Positions 26,173-35,470 are shown, counted from the first letter of the stretch. The stretch: 49,388 bases of DNA from Novispirillum itersonii subsp. itersonii ATCC 12639 (GCF_000381985.1 NZ_KB907353.1:1-49388), one strand, 5' to 3'. A program made the numbers and translations. Notes: generated from the sequence alone by a model not told the origin.

Positions 26173-26787
26173 GTGCTTACTCGGTTTCAGAAAACCCTCC
26201 ATGCCATTCTGTCGCTGCTGGCGACACTGGTCATGGTGCTGTCAGGCGTCGCCCTTGTGGTGCTGATCGCCACCTTCGGCTGGCTGGTGTTTGGCCGCTA
26301 CGCCCTTAATCAAACCCCGACGTGGGTTGAACAGCTGGCCCTGCTGCTGATCGTTTTCATCACCTTCATGGCCTCTGCCGTCGGGGTCCGCGACCGCACC
26401 CACCTCGCCGTCGATCTCCTGTTTGAATATGTGTCCCCTTTCACCCGCCGGATCATTCTGACCGTGGTCCACCTGCTGCTGGTGGGCTTTGGCCTGCTGA
26501 TGACGACCCACTCCTCGACTCTGATGGCCTTCTCCTGGGATACCGAAATCCCGCTGCTGGGGGTTTCCGAAGGTCTGCGGGTCCTGCCGATGGTGCTGGG
26601 TGGCCTCCTGACTGCGGCCTTCGCTGCCGGGAACATTGTTGATGACTGGGTGGCCGAGGCCACCATCAGCGCCAGCGCCGGGCACGACAGCGACGCCGTC
26701 AGCCTGCCGCGCTCCGCCGCTGCCGAAACAGAGGACGACCTGCCCGACGCCGTCGCCGCCTCTCCGCTTCCGTCGCCGCAGGCGTAA
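26173..26787 (+). CDS. dctQ: TRAP transporter small membrane subunit DctQ
   Basis: A 204-residue membrane protein with four hydrophobic helices between about residues 12 and 160, and the DctQ core RYALNQTPTWVEQLALLLIV and AVGVRDRTHLAVDLLFEYV. It forms the small subunit that joins DctM. The last 45 residues are acidic and alanine-rich (ETEDDLPDAVAASP) and extend beyond the usual family length. GTG 26173 is chosen because GGGAGGA precedes it. It is placed between dctP and dctM. Confidence 0.9.
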   Translation: MLTRFQKTLHAILSLLATLVMVLSGVALVVLIATFGWLVFGRYALNQTPTWVEQLALLLIVFITFMASAVGVRDRTHLAVDLLFEYVSPFTRRIILTVVHLLLVGFGLLMTTHSSTLMAFSWDTEIPLLGVSEGLRVLPMVLGGLLTAAFAAGNIVDDWVAEATISASAGHDSDAVSLPRSAAAETEDDLPDAVAASPLPSPQA

Positions 26788-26819
26788 CCGCCCCGCTGCC
26801 CACTCAAGGACACCTCATC

Positions 26820-28103
26820 ATGGGTTTGACAATTCTGCTGGGGCTGTTTGCCCTGTGTACGGTGATCGGGGTCCCGGTCGCCTATGGCATCGGAATCGCA
26901 GCGGTGGCAGCATTCGCCTATGAAGGCCTGCCGATGCTGGTCGCCTTTCAGCGGATCATGGCCGGATCGTCGATTTTCGCTCTGCTGGCGATCCCGTTCT
27001 TCATCTTCGCCGGGGAACTGATGCTGCATGGCGGCATCGCGGTGCGCCTGATCCGGCTGGCCTCCTCCACCGTCGGCTGGATCCGGGGCGGGCTGGGGCA
27101 GGTCACGGTATTCTCCAGCATGCTGTTCGGCGGTATTTCCGGCTCCGCCGTGGCGGATACCTCTGCCATCGGATCCCTGATGATCCCGATGATGAAGAAG
27201 AAAGGCTATGGCGACGACTATGCGGTCAACGTCACCATCACGTCCTCCATTGCCGGGATCATGATTCCGCCCAGCCACAACATGGTGCTGTACGTGGTGG
27301 CAGCCGGGGGCGGCATCTCTGTCTCCAAGCTGTTCCTTGCCGGTGTGGTGCCGGGCATTCTGATGTGTCTGGCCCTGTCGGTGGCCGCCCGCTGGGTGGC
27401 GGTGCGCAAGCAGTACCCAACTGAAAAATTTGAGGGCCTGCCGGTCATCATCGGCAGTCTGTTCGCCGCCCTGCCGGGCCTGTTCACTGCGGTGATCATC
27501 GTCGGCGGCACCCTGTCCGGGGTGTTTACCGTCACCGAATCCGGGGCGTTCGGGGTGATTTACGCCCTGATCGTCACTCTGCTGGTCTACCGCAAGCTGA
27601 CTTGGCACGCCTTCACCGCCGCCGTTAAGGCATCGGTGCGGGTGACAGCGATGGTGATGATCCTCGTCGCCTGTGCCTCGGCCTTCGGGTACATGCTGGC
27701 GCTGTATCAGGTGCCGCAGCATCTGACCTCGCTGGTGTATTCCATCTCCGCCAATCCGATCATCGTTCTGCTGATGATCAACCTGATCCTGCTGGCCCTG
27801 GGGATGGTGATGGATATGGCCGCCCTGATCCTGATCTGCACCCCGATCTTCCTGCCGGTGGCGGTGGCGGTCGGCATGGATCCGATCCAGTTCGGCGTGA
27901 TGCTGATGCTGAATCTGGGTCTGGGTCTGTGTACCCCGCCTGTCGGGGCCTGCCTGTTCGTCGGCTGCGCGATCGGCACTGTACCGATCCACCGCACGGT
28001 TCTGACCATCTGGCCGTTCTACGCTGCCATTCTGGTCACTCTGGCCCTGATCACCTACGTTCCGATGGTGTCCCTCGGCCTGCCCAATCTCCTCGGCGGT
28101 TAA
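26820..28103 (+). CDS. dctM: TRAP transporter large membrane subunit DctM
   Basis: A 427-residue polytopic permease subunit of the TRAP family with about twelve hydrophobic segments. Family motifs include FGGISGSAVADTSAIGSLMI and MIPPSHNMVLYVVAAGGGIS, plus the C-terminal LNLGLGLCTPPVGACLFVG. It drives sodium-coupled uptake of the acid captured by DctP. The start follows AGGAC, 32 bases after dctQ. Confidence 0.95.
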   Translation: MGLTILLGLFALCTVIGVPVAYGIGIAAVAAFAYEGLPMLVAFQRIMAGSSIFALLAIPFFIFAGELMLHGGIAVRLIRLASSTVGWIRGGLGQVTVFSSMLFGGISGSAVADTSAIGSLMIPMMKKKGYGDDYAVNVTITSSIAGIMIPPSHNMVLYVVAAGGGISVSKLFLAGVVPGILMCLALSVAARWVAVRKQYPTEKFEGLPVIIGSLFAALPGLFTAVIIVGGTLSGVFTVTESGAFGVIYALIVTLLVYRKLTWHAFTAAVKASVRVTAMVMILVACASAFGYMLALYQVPQHLTSLVYSISANPIIVLLMINLILLALGMVMDMAALILICTPIFLPVAVAVGMDPIQFGVMLMLNLGLGLCTPPVGACLFVGCAIGTVPIHRTVLTIWPFYAAILVTLALITYVPMVSLGLPNLLGG

Positions 28104-28148
28104 CCTTTCCCCGCCAGTCCATTCCCGTCCGTTTGCTGGAGTTTCCCG

Positions 28149-28949
28149 ATGCAACGCCTGCTGATGACCGGTGCCGGAGGGATCGTCGGATCCATGCTGC
28201 GCCCGCACCTGCGCTCCCTCGCCCCCATCATCCGCCTGTCTGATCTGAAGGACCCCGGCCCGGCTGAGCCCGGCGAGGAAATCATCCTCGCCGATCTCGC
28301 CGACCCCGCCGCCGTTGACCGGGCGGTGGAAGGCTGCGATGGCATCATCCACCTTGGTGGCATGTCGCTGGAGAACACCTTCGACGTGATCCTGGATGCC
28401 AATATCCGTGGCACCTATCACATCTATGATGCCGCCCTGCGCTTTGGGGTGAAACGGGTGCTGTTTGCCAGTTCAAACCACGTCATCGGCTTCCACGAGC
28501 GGGAAACGCTGCTGGATGCCGACTCTCCCCCCCGCCCGGACAGCCTGTATGGCGTCTCAAAGGGCTATGGAGAACTGATGGCACGGTACTATTACGACAA
28601 ATTCGGGATCGAGACCGCCATTATCCGCATCGGGTCCTGCTTTCCCGAACCACGGAACCGCCGCATGCTGGCCACCTGGCTGAGTGTCGAGGACATGGCC
28701 GCGCTGGTGGAACGGGTCTTCACCGTTGACCGTCTCGGCTGCCCGATCATTTATGGGGCCTCCGCCAACCGCGAAAGCTGGTGGGACAACCGTAAGACCG
28801 GCTATGTCGGCTGGGTGCCGCAGGACAGTTCTGACCGTTTCCGGCATCTGCCCCATCTGAACACCCCTGAACCTGACCCCGATGATCCGGCGGTCCGGTA
28901 TCAGGGCGGGGCGTTCGTTCCGGCGGGAATGCCGGACCGTCGGCGCTGA
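28149..28949 (+). CDS. udh: NAD-dependent uronate dehydrogenase
   Basis: A 266-residue extended-SDR enzyme that oxidises D-galacturonate or D-glucuronate to the aldaro-1,5-lactone, the first step of the oxidative hexuronate route. Motifs are LLMTGAGGIVGSMLRPHL for NAD binding, FASSNHVIGFH and the YGVSKGYGELMARYY catalytic YxxxK segment. RIGSCFPEPRNRRMLATWLS and ANRESWWDN are typical of Udh proteins. Length equals that of characterised enzymes (about 265). GGAG precedes the ATG, and the gene follows dctM by 45 bases. Confidence 0.93.
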   Translation: MQRLLMTGAGGIVGSMLRPHLRSLAPIIRLSDLKDPGPAEPGEEIILADLADPAAVDRAVEGCDGIIHLGGMSLENTFDVILDANIRGTYHIYDAALRFGVKRVLFASSNHVIGFHERETLLDADSPPRPDSLYGVSKGYGELMARYYYDKFGIETAIIRIGSCFPEPRNRRMLATWLSVEDMAALVERVFTVDRLGCPIIYGASANRESWWDNRKTGYVGWVPQDSSDRFRHLPHLNTPEPDPDDPAVRYQGGAFVPAGMPDRRR

Positions 28950-28963
28950 ACGGAGACCCGGCC

Positions 28964-30541
28964 ATGACCGCACAGACCTCAGCCCTGCCCGACCCCGAAA
29001 CCCTGGCACTGGAAGGCGGACACAGTATCGGTGGCAAGTGGACAGCGGTGTCCGACCGAGAGGCCACATTCCGCGCCATGGCTCCGGCCCGGCAGCATCT
29101 GCTGCCAACCGTTTTCGCCGAAGCCAATGACGTGGATGTGGAGCGGGCCGGACGGACCGCGGCAGACGCCGCCCGCCCCTTTGCCGCAACCACCCGCGAC
29201 CAGCGCGCCGCTTTTCTGGACCGTATCGCCGAAGAGCTGGAGGCCCGCGGCCCGGGACTGACCGCCTGCGCCCACGCAGAAACCGCGCTGCCGGTCGCCC
29301 GGCTGGAAGGGGAACGTGGCCGGACCACCGGACAGTTGCGTTTTTTTGCCGCCCGTCTGCGGGATGGCCTTGATTTTTCCCCCGTCCACGTCCCCGGCGA
29401 CGCCGCCCGCGCCCCCCTGCCCCGCCCGGATCTGCGGGTGGCTTACCGCCCGCTGGGGCCGGTGGCCGTGTTCGGGGCCAGTAATTTTCCGCTGGCCTTC
29501 TCGGTGGCCGGGGGTGATACCGCCTCGGCCCTTGCCGCCGGATGCCCGGTGATCGTCAAGGCCCACCCGGCCCACCCCGGAACATCCGCCCTGACCGCAG
29601 ACGCGGTGATGGCGGCGGTACGGGCCTGTGGCCTGCCGCCCGGTGTTTTCTCCCTGCTGCAGGGCCGGGGCTTCTCCGGCGGGCAGGCGCTGGTCACCCA
29701 TCCGGCGGTGCAGGCGGTCGGCTTTACCGGGTCGCTGCGGGGCGGCCGGGCCCTGTTTGATCTGGCCATGTCGCGCCCGCAGCCGATTCCGTTCTATGGC
29801 GAACTCGGATCGTGTAATCCGGTGATCCTGCTGCCCGGGGCCCTGTCCGCCCGCACAGAAGATCTGGCGCGGCAATGGGCGGCATCCCTGACACAGGGGG
29901 TCGGACAGTTCTGCACCAATCCGGGGCTCGTGCTGGCCGTGGCCGGGCCGGATCTTGAGCAGTTTCTTCAGCACGCCTGCACCGCGCTGTCGGCAGTCCC
30001 CCCGGCCCCGATGCTGACCGGCTGGATTGCCCGTGCCTATCAGGATGCCGTGACAGAACTGGGGGCCCTGCCGGGGGTCAGCACCGTGTTGCCTCCGGCC
30101 CGGATGGCCCCGGCAGAAGGTACCCCGGCCATTTTCCGGGTCTCGTCGGATGTCTGGCGCCAGACACACCGCCTGCATGCTGAAACCTTCGGCCCGGCGG
30201 CCATCGTCATCACCTGCACCGATCTGGCGGACCTGACCGCAGTGATGGACGGGCTGGAAGGGCAGCTGACGGTCAGCCTGCAACTGGACCCCGACGCCGC
30301 GCAGGACCGGGCGGCGGCCACGGCCCTGCTGCCCCTGTGTTCTGAAAAAGCCGGACGGGTGCTGTTCAATGGCATGCCAACCGGGGTCGAGGTCAGCCCC
30401 GCCATGGTCCACGGGGGCCCTTACCCCGCCAGCACCGCCGCCGCATCCACCTCTGTCGGCGGGCTGGCGATCCGCAGGTTCCTCCGGCCCGTCAGCTATC
30501 AGGACTGTCCGGCGTTTCTGACCCCACCCGGACAGATCTGA
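28964..30541 (+). CDS. 2-oxoglutarate semialdehyde (2,5-dioxovalerate) dehydrogenase
   Basis: A 525-residue NADP-type aldehyde dehydrogenase. It would oxidise the KdgD product 2-oxoglutarate semialdehyde to 2-oxoglutarate and so close the pathway. Visible features are the cofactor motif GASNFPLAFSVAGGDTASALA, the glycine motif GFTGSLRGGRALFD, the general-base Glu in FYGELGSCNPVIL and the catalytic Cys in GVGQFCTNPGLVLAV. The length, longer than classical ALDH, and the FGPAAIVITC segment match the KGSADH group III-like enzymes. It starts 14 bases after udh with GGAG upstream. Confidence 0.9.
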   Translation: MTAQTSALPDPETLALEGGHSIGGKWTAVSDREATFRAMAPARQHLLPTVFAEANDVDVERAGRTAADAARPFAATTRDQRAAFLDRIAEELEARGPGLTACAHAETALPVARLEGERGRTTGQLRFFAARLRDGLDFSPVHVPGDAARAPLPRPDLRVAYRPLGPVAVFGASNFPLAFSVAGGDTASALAAGCPVIVKAHPAHPGTSALTADAVMAAVRACGLPPGVFSLLQGRGFSGGQALVTHPAVQAVGFTGSLRGGRALFDLAMSRPQPIPFYGELGSCNPVILLPGALSARTEDLARQWAASLTQGVGQFCTNPGLVLAVAGPDLEQFLQHACTALSAVPPAPMLTGWIARAYQDAVTELGALPGVSTVLPPARMAPAEGTPAIFRVSSDVWRQTHRLHAETFGPAAIVITCTDLADLTAVMDGLEGQLTVSLQLDPDAAQDRAAATALLPLCSEKAGRVLFNGMPTGVEVSPAMVHGGPYPASTAAASTSVGGLAIRRFLRPVSYQDCPAFLTPPGQI

Positions 30542-30612
30542 GGGCGGGGCTTCCGTCCCGGCAGCAGCTCGGGCATAACAGGGCAGCCCTCCCCCTCCGC
30601 CCCGGATGACTG

Positions 30613-32415
30613 GTGATGCCTGCCCTGTTACCCCGCAAACGCGTGGCCCCCCTGCTGCTGCGGCGCTTCTGCCGCCTGATCGCCGATCTCCGGGCCTCTT
30701 CCGGGCGGCGGCTGGGCCTGATTCTGCTGCTGGCGGCCATTGCCGGAACGGTGGAAGGGGTCGGCATCCTGCTGCTGGTGCCGCTTCTGGGCCTGCTGAC
30801 TGCCGGGGGGGCCGCGCTTCCCCCGGCGTTTGCCCCGCTGCTGCCCCCGGCTCTGCTCGGGCTGCTGCCCCTGCTGCTGATCTATGTGGGGCTGGTCTGC
30901 CTGTCTTCCGGTCTGCTGGGGCTGCGGCAGGTGCTGTCATCACGGCTGCGGATGACCTTCATCCACCATCTGCGGCAGCAGGTCTACCGGGCGGTTCTTG
31001 ATATGGAAGCCGCCCGTTTTGCCCGCCACCGCCCGGGCGCGGTGACCCATACGCTGGTCAACGACGTGATGCAGTGTGAAGTCGCCGTCAACTTCCTGCT
31101 GACACAGGCCAGCCTGTCGGTGCGCCTGATCATCGGACTGACGGTGGCGGTCAGCCTGTCACCGCTGGCCACCACGCTGGCGCTTGCCGCCGGAGCGGTG
31201 ATGATCCCCGGTGGCTGGGTCCTGAACCGGATGATCTATCAGTATGGGCAGGCGGTCGGGCTGGGCCGCCGCACCATCCAGACCGCGATCAGTGAAGACC
31301 TGTCGGCGTTCCGCCTGATCAAGATCTTCGACCTTGCCGATGTCCGCGTTGGGCAGCTGCACACCCAGATGACCACACAGCACCGGCGGGAAGACAGCCT
31401 GCAAAAGGTTCTGGCCATCGCCGATCTTGCCCGGCAGGTCACCGGGGCCGCCGCCGCCGCCGGAATTGTGCTGGCGCTGGTCCACTGGGTCGGGATGGGA
31501 CTGCCGGAGACCCTGACCATTCTGGTGGCGCTGATCCGGGTACTGATGCTGGCAGGCCGGACCGGTCAGGGGTGGCGGCATGTGGTCAACGCCCTTCCCG
31601 CCCATGGCCGGGTCCGGGGGCTGCTGCGGCAGGCCACACGGGCCGCCGAACCCCCGGCAGACCCCGGCACCCCCGCCCCCGATGGCCCCATCACCCTGCG
31701 GGATGTCAGCGCCCGTCATACCCCCGACCGTCCGCCGGTCCTGCACAGCCTGACCCTCACCCTGCCCCATCGCGGCCTGACGGTGCTGACCGGCCCGTCC
31801 GGGGCCGGAAAATCCACTCTGGCTGATCTGCTGCTGGGCCTGACCGAACCGGCGGACGGTGATGTTCTGGTCGGCGGCACCGCCCTGCGGGGACCGGTGC
31901 GGCGGGCATGGCGGCACCGGGTGGCGATGGTTCCGCAGGATCCGGTGCTGTTTCATGACACCATCCGGGCCAACCTGCTGCTGGCGGCCCCTGCCGCATC
32001 GGAAGCGGATCTGTGGCTGGCGCTGACCGGGGCCGGGGCCGACCGCTTTGTCCGTGCATTGCCCGCCGGGCTGGATACCTCGGTCGGGGACCGGGGGGCC
32101 GCTCTGTCCGGGGGAGAACGGCAGCGTCTGGCCATTGCCCGCGCCCTGCTGCGCCATCCGGCGATGCTGGTGCTTGACGAACCGACCAGCGCGCTGGATG
32201 CGGCATCAGAAGCCCATGTGCTGGAAACCCTGCGCGGGCTGCGGGGACGGGTGACAGTCCTGCTGATTTCCCACCGCCCGCTGCCGCCCGACTGGGCCGA
32301 CGCCCGGATTCACCTCGACCGGGGCACCCACGCCCCCGAGCAGCCCACTGCGGGACAGATCACCGCAACAGGTAGGAATATTCCCCATGCCGCCCCGGTT
32401 GCCCCGCATGTATAG
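30613..32415 (+). CDS. ABC exporter, fused permease and ATPase (head of the acyl/RTX gene series)
   Basis: A 600-residue half-transporter. The N-terminal membrane domain has about six helices (about residues 35-330), including LGLILLLAAIAGTVEGVGIL. The ATPase domain has Walker A GPSGAGKST, Q-loop MVPQDPVLFHD, signature LSGGERQRLAIARAL, Walker B MLVLDEPTSALD and the switch His in LLISHRP. It belongs to the MsbA/HlyB-like exporter class but lacks a peptidase-like N domain. Its cargo is unknown. It begins the co-directional series leading to the HlyC-like acyltransferase, the acyl-synthesis genes and the RTX gene. Adjacent GTG 30613 and ATG 30616 starts are equally possible; no clear binding site is visible. 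Confidence 0.88.
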   Translation: MMPALLPRKRVAPLLLRRFCRLIADLRASSGRRLGLILLLAAIAGTVEGVGILLLVPLLGLLTAGGAALPPAFAPLLPPALLGLLPLLLIYVGLVCLSSGLLGLRQVLSSRLRMTFIHHLRQQVYRAVLDMEAARFARHRPGAVTHTLVNDVMQCEVAVNFLLTQASLSVRLIIGLTVAVSLSPLATTLALAAGAVMIPGGWVLNRMIYQYGQAVGLGRRTIQTAISEDLSAFRLIKIFDLADVRVGQLHTQMTTQHRREDSLQKVLAIADLARQVTGAAAAAGIVLALVHWVGMGLPETLTILVALIRVLMLAGRTGQGWRHVVNALPAHGRVRGLLRQATRAAEPPADPGTPAPDGPITLRDVSARHTPDRPPVLHSLTLTLPHRGLTVLTGPSGAGKSTLADLLLGLTEPADGDVLVGGTALRGPVRRAWRHRVAMVPQDPVLFHDTIRANLLLAAPAASEADLWLALTGAGADRFVRALPAGLDTSVGDRGAALSGGERQRLAIARALLRHPAMLVLDEPTSALDAASEAHVLETLRGLRGRVTVLLISHRPLPPDWADARIHLDRGTHAPEQPTAGQITATGRNIPHAAPVAPHV

Positions 32416-32456
32416 TGCGTATACTGGAAGGACCGGGACAGACCAGGGGGGCGTCA

Positions 32457-32897
32457 GTGTTCAACTTTTCGTACCTGCGGGATCCCGGCACGGATCCGGC
32501 CCCGCTGTTGCCGGGACTGGGGGCGGTGATGTGGCTGGCCCAGTATTCCCCCTTGCATCAGCGGTACCCCACCGGCCGCCTGCTGCGCCGGGTTCTGCCC
32601 AGTCTGGAGCTGAACCAATACCGTTCTTATACCCTCAATGGCCGCCCGATCGGCTTCGTCAACTGGGCCTGGCTGGATGATATCGCCTCCGCCCGCTTTG
32701 CTCAGGGCGATTATGACCTGCTGCCGCATGAGTGGCAGGGGGGGAAAAACCTTTGGTTCCCTGAAATCATCGCCCCGTTCGGCCATGGCACCGATATCAT
32801 GCTGGATCTGCGCACCCAGTTCCCTGACGGCACGACGGCCCGGGCTGTTTACGTCAACCCTGACGGCAGTTTCCGCCGGGTTCAGAAGTTCCGCTGA
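32457..32897 (+). CDS. HlyC-type protein lysine acyltransferase
   Basis: A 146-residue member of the RTX-toxin-activating acyltransferase family, which moves an acyl chain from acyl-ACP to internal lysines of an RTX protein in the cytosol. The catalytic His is probably His34 in WLAQYSPLHQRYP, matching the WLWMNSSLH region of HlyC. ELNQYRSY, FVNWAWLDD and LWFPEIIAPFGHG match the conserved HlyC core. From memory the Asp of HlyC in WFIDWIAPFG is Glu103 here, a conservative change. The protein is shorter than HlyC (about 170) and ends soon after the core. GTG 32457 follows GGGGGG; GTG 32415 has no binding site. Acyl-synthesis genes follow immediately. Confidence 0.88.
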   Translation: MFNFSYLRDPGTDPAPLLPGLGAVMWLAQYSPLHQRYPTGRLLRRVLPSLELNQYRSYTLNGRPIGFVNWAWLDDIASARFAQGDYDLLPHEWQGGKNLWFPEIIAPFGHGTDIMLDLRTQFPDGTTARAVYVNPDGSFRRVQKFR

Positions 32898-32899
32898 CC

Positions 32900-33391
32900 A
32901 TGCATCTTCCCGACGCCGACACCCAGATCCGCATTCTGCGCCGCCAGCCGATCGTTGCACCGGCAGTCCCGCTGCCTGCGGTGGAAACCCTGATCCCGCA
33001 CCGGCCCCCCGCCCTGCGCGTTGGGTCTCTCACCGGTTTTGATGCCGAAGCCCGCGCCGTCACCGCCGAGTGGTTCTGCGACCCCGCTGACCCGGCCTTT
33101 GCCGGACACTTTCCCGAGACCCCCGTTCTGCCTGCCACGGTTCAGACCGAGGCCATGGCCCAGACCGGGGCCTGCCTGCTGGCCCTGCATCAGGGCAGGC
33201 CGTGCCGTCAGGTCAGGCTGACGCGGTTTCACCGGGCAGAGTTCCTGCGGACCGTCTCCCCCGGCGAAACCCTGACCCTGACCGCCGGCCTGCTGGAGGT
33301 CAACAGCCTGCTGGCCGTGTTTGCGGCACAGGTCATCGTTGACGGCAGGATCTGTGCCGCCGCCATTCTGGAGGCGCACCTGTATGACTGA
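32900..33391 (+). CDS. FabZ-like 3-hydroxyacyl-ACP dehydratase
   Basis: A 163-residue hot-dog-fold protein. The FabZ/FabA active-site block is present: AGHFPETPVLPATVQTEAMAQ, with His70 and Glu84 as the catalytic pair, preceded by LIPHRPPALRV in place of the usual LLPHRYPFL. It would dehydrate 3-hydroxyacyl-ACP in a dedicated elongation cycle with the ketosynthase, ketoreductase and ACP encoded next. It begins two bases after the HlyC-like gene and overlaps the ketosynthase start by eight bases, so translation is tightly linked. It is clearly separate in sequence from what a housekeeping FabZ would look like (PG replaced by PET/PA). Confidence 0.85.
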   Translation: MHLPDADTQIRILRRQPIVAPAVPLPAVETLIPHRPPALRVGSLTGFDAEARAVTAEWFCDPADPAFAGHFPETPVLPATVQTEAMAQTGACLLALHQGRPCRQVRLTRFHRAEFLRTVSPGETLTLTAGLLEVNSLLAVFAAQVIVDGRICAAAILEAHLYD

Positions 33392-34676
33392 GATCACGCC
33401 ACGCGCCGTCATCACCGGCATGGGTATCGTCACCCCTCTAGGGGACAGCCCGGCCACCGTTCACGCCGCCCTGTGCACCGGGCTGTCGGCCATAGGGCCG
33501 TGGCGGAGCATTGATGTCTCCGCCGCAGACCTGAAGATTGGCGGTGATCTCGGGGCCTATGATCCCCTGCCCCGGCTGGAAGCCCTGAAACCCCGCCTGT
33601 CAGCCCCGGCGGCACGCAGCTTGCGGCGGATGCTGCACACCCTGCCGTGGTCGATGCGTCTTGGCCTGCTTCCGGCCCTGACCGCATGGCTGGATGCCGG
33701 GCTGGACAGCGCCCCGCCCGCCGACCCGGCCCGGGTGGCGGTGATCGCCGCCGGGCACACCATCAACAGCCAGTACATCAACCGGACCGGCCTGACGTTC
33801 GAGACTGCCCCCGGCCAGATCGACGCCCTGTATGCCCTGCACAGTCTGGACTGCATCCACGCCGCCGCCGTAGGGGAGCTGATTGCCGCCCGTGGTGCGG
33901 TCTACTCCCTTGGCAGTGCCTGTGCCAGCGGCCTGCATGCCCTGCGGGCCGGACTGATGGAAATCGCCGGGGGACAGGCTGACGTGGTGGTGGTCCACGC
34001 CCCGGCGGCGGAACTGAGCGCGGTCGAGCTGCATTCCATGGCCCTGATGCAGACGGTCAGCCTGTCGGGTGATGGTCGCCCGCAACAGGCCAGCCGCCCC
34101 TTTGACCGCCAGCGTGACGGCTTTGTTCCGGCCCACGGCACCGCGACGGTGGTGCTGGAATCCCCGGCCCATGCCCATGCCCGCGGCGCCCGCATCCACG
34201 CCGGAGTGCTGGCGGTGGCGGCCACCTCTGACGGCTGCCACCTGCCGCTGCCCAATGCCGGGGGTGAGGCCCGGGCCATGGCGATGGCTCTGTCCGTCTC
34301 CGGCCTGACGGCGGGCGACATTGACATGGTCAGCGCCCATGCCACCTCCACCCCCGCCGGGGACGCCGCAGAAATCACCGCCCTGCGGCAGGTGCTGGGG
34401 GCGCGGCTGGACCGGATCCCGATCAATGCCGCCAAATCAATGCTGGGACATTGCCTGTGGGCCGCCCCGCTGGTGGAACTGGTGGTCGCCATCGAGCAGA
34501 TGCGCACCGGCCTGCTGCACCCGACCCTCAACCTGACGGACCCTGACCCCGAGTTCGCTGGCCTGAACCTGTGCGCCGGGGCCCCGCAGCGTCAGACCGT
34601 GCGGGCCCTGCTGAAAAACTCCTTCGGCTTCGGAGGCACCAATGCCGCCTGTATCCTCGCCCACCCTGACGCCTGA
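33384..34676 (+). CDS. beta-ketoacyl-ACP synthase (FabF-like, cluster-specific)
   Basis: A 430-residue thiolase-fold condensing enzyme. The full Cys-His-His triad is visible: Cys180 in LGSACASGLHALRAG, His319 in VSAHATSTPAGD and His356 in KSMLGHCLWAA. The C-terminal KNSFGFGGTNA loop is canonical. It should extend an acyl chain by two carbons from malonyl-ACP. No chain-length-factor partner is encoded nearby, unlike in aryl polyene clusters. ATG 33384 lies inside the preceding gene; an upstream in-frame start is less likely. The 3' end overlaps the reductase gene by 35 bases. Confidence 0.92.
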   Translation: MTEITPRAVITGMGIVTPLGDSPATVHAALCTGLSAIGPWRSIDVSAADLKIGGDLGAYDPLPRLEALKPRLSAPAARSLRRMLHTLPWSMRLGLLPALTAWLDAGLDSAPPADPARVAVIAAGHTINSQYINRTGLTFETAPGQIDALYALHSLDCIHAAAVGELIAARGAVYSLGSACASGLHALRAGLMEIAGGQADVVVVHAPAAELSAVELHSMALMQTVSLSGDGRPQQASRPFDRQRDGFVPAHGTATVVLESPAHAHARGARIHAGVLAVAATSDGCHLPLPNAGGEARAMAMALSVSGLTAGDIDMVSAHATSTPAGDAAEITALRQVLGARLDRIPINAAKSMLGHCLWAAPLVELVVAIEQMRTGLLHPTLNLTDPDPEFAGLNLCAGAPQRQTVRALLKNSFGFGGTNAACILAHPDA

Positions 34677-35424
34677 CGGCCCCCGCCGCAGCCTGTTCAT
34701 CACCGGCGGCGCCGGGGGACTGGGGGCCGGACTGGTGCGGGCAGCGGCACGGGCCGGGCATAATGTCGCCTTCACCTACCGCACCAGTGCCAGCGCGGCG
34801 GACGCGCTGGCGGCGGACCTTGCGGCGGTGCCCGGTGCCGGGCGCTGCCTGCCGCTGCGGATGGATCAGCGCGACACCGACAGCGTGGAACAGGCCATCT
34901 CCGCCGCCCTGACCGAGCTGGACATTGATGCGGTGATCCTGAATGCCGGAGCCGCGAAAACCGGCCTGCTGGCACAGATGGAAGACGCTGACTGGCTGGA
35001 GGTGGTCGATACCAACCTGACCGGGGCCTTCCGGGTCTGCCGCCGGTTTCTGTGGCATTTCCTCGGGCGGCGCAGCGGGCAGTTCATCCACATCGGCTCC
35101 GTTGCCGCCGGGGGAATGGCCGGACACGCCGCCTATGCCGCCAGCAAGGCCGGTGTGGAAGGTCTGTCGGCCTCCCTCGCCCGCGAATACGGGCCGCGCG
35201 GCATCACCAGCAACGTGGTTTCCCTCGGGCTGTTCGACGGCGGGATGGGCAGCGAACAGGCCAGCGACAGCCTGCGACAGTTCTGGCTGACCCATTGCCC
35301 GCAGCGGCGCACCGGTCACGGGGATGATATCGCCTCAACCGTGCTGTTTCTCTGCTCCGGGGCTGCCACTTTTGTGAACGGTCAGGTGATCCGCCTGACC
35401 GGGGGCCTCGACTGGGCCCCCTGA
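34642..35424 (+). CDS. FabG-like 3-ketoacyl-ACP reductase
   Basis: A 260-residue short-chain dehydrogenase. The cofactor loop is FITGGAGGLGAGLVRAA, the NAG motif is in DAVILNAGAAKTG, and the catalytic Ser and YxxxK are in HIGSVAAGGMAG and AAYAASKAGVEGLS. The C terminus VNGQVIRLTGGLDW matches the FabG end pattern. It would reduce 3-ketoacyl chains made by the adjacent ketosynthase. The start at 34642 is inside the ketosynthase gene and has GGAGG five bases upstream, which supports the unusual 35-base overlap. Confidence 0.9.
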   Translation: MPPVSSPTLTPDGPRRSLFITGGAGGLGAGLVRAAARAGHNVAFTYRTSASAADALAADLAAVPGAGRCLPLRMDQRDTDSVEQAISAALTELDIDAVILNAGAAKTGLLAQMEDADWLEVVDTNLTGAFRVCRRFLWHFLGRRSGQFIHIGSVAAGGMAGHAAYAASKAGVEGLSASLAREYGPRGITSNVVSLGLFDGGMGSEQASDSLRQFWLTHCPQRRTGHGDDIASTVLFLCSGAATFVNGQVIRLTGGLDWAP

Positions 35425-35470
35425 TGCCCACCCTGTTTCCCCCTTCCCCTGACAGACAAGAGAGACGGCC

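Noticed and set aside
26310-28421. A 703-codon minus-strand open frame opposite dctQM and udh
   Set aside because: The translation is Gln/His/Asp-rich without any domain and covers clear TRAP and Udh genes. Antisense shadow.
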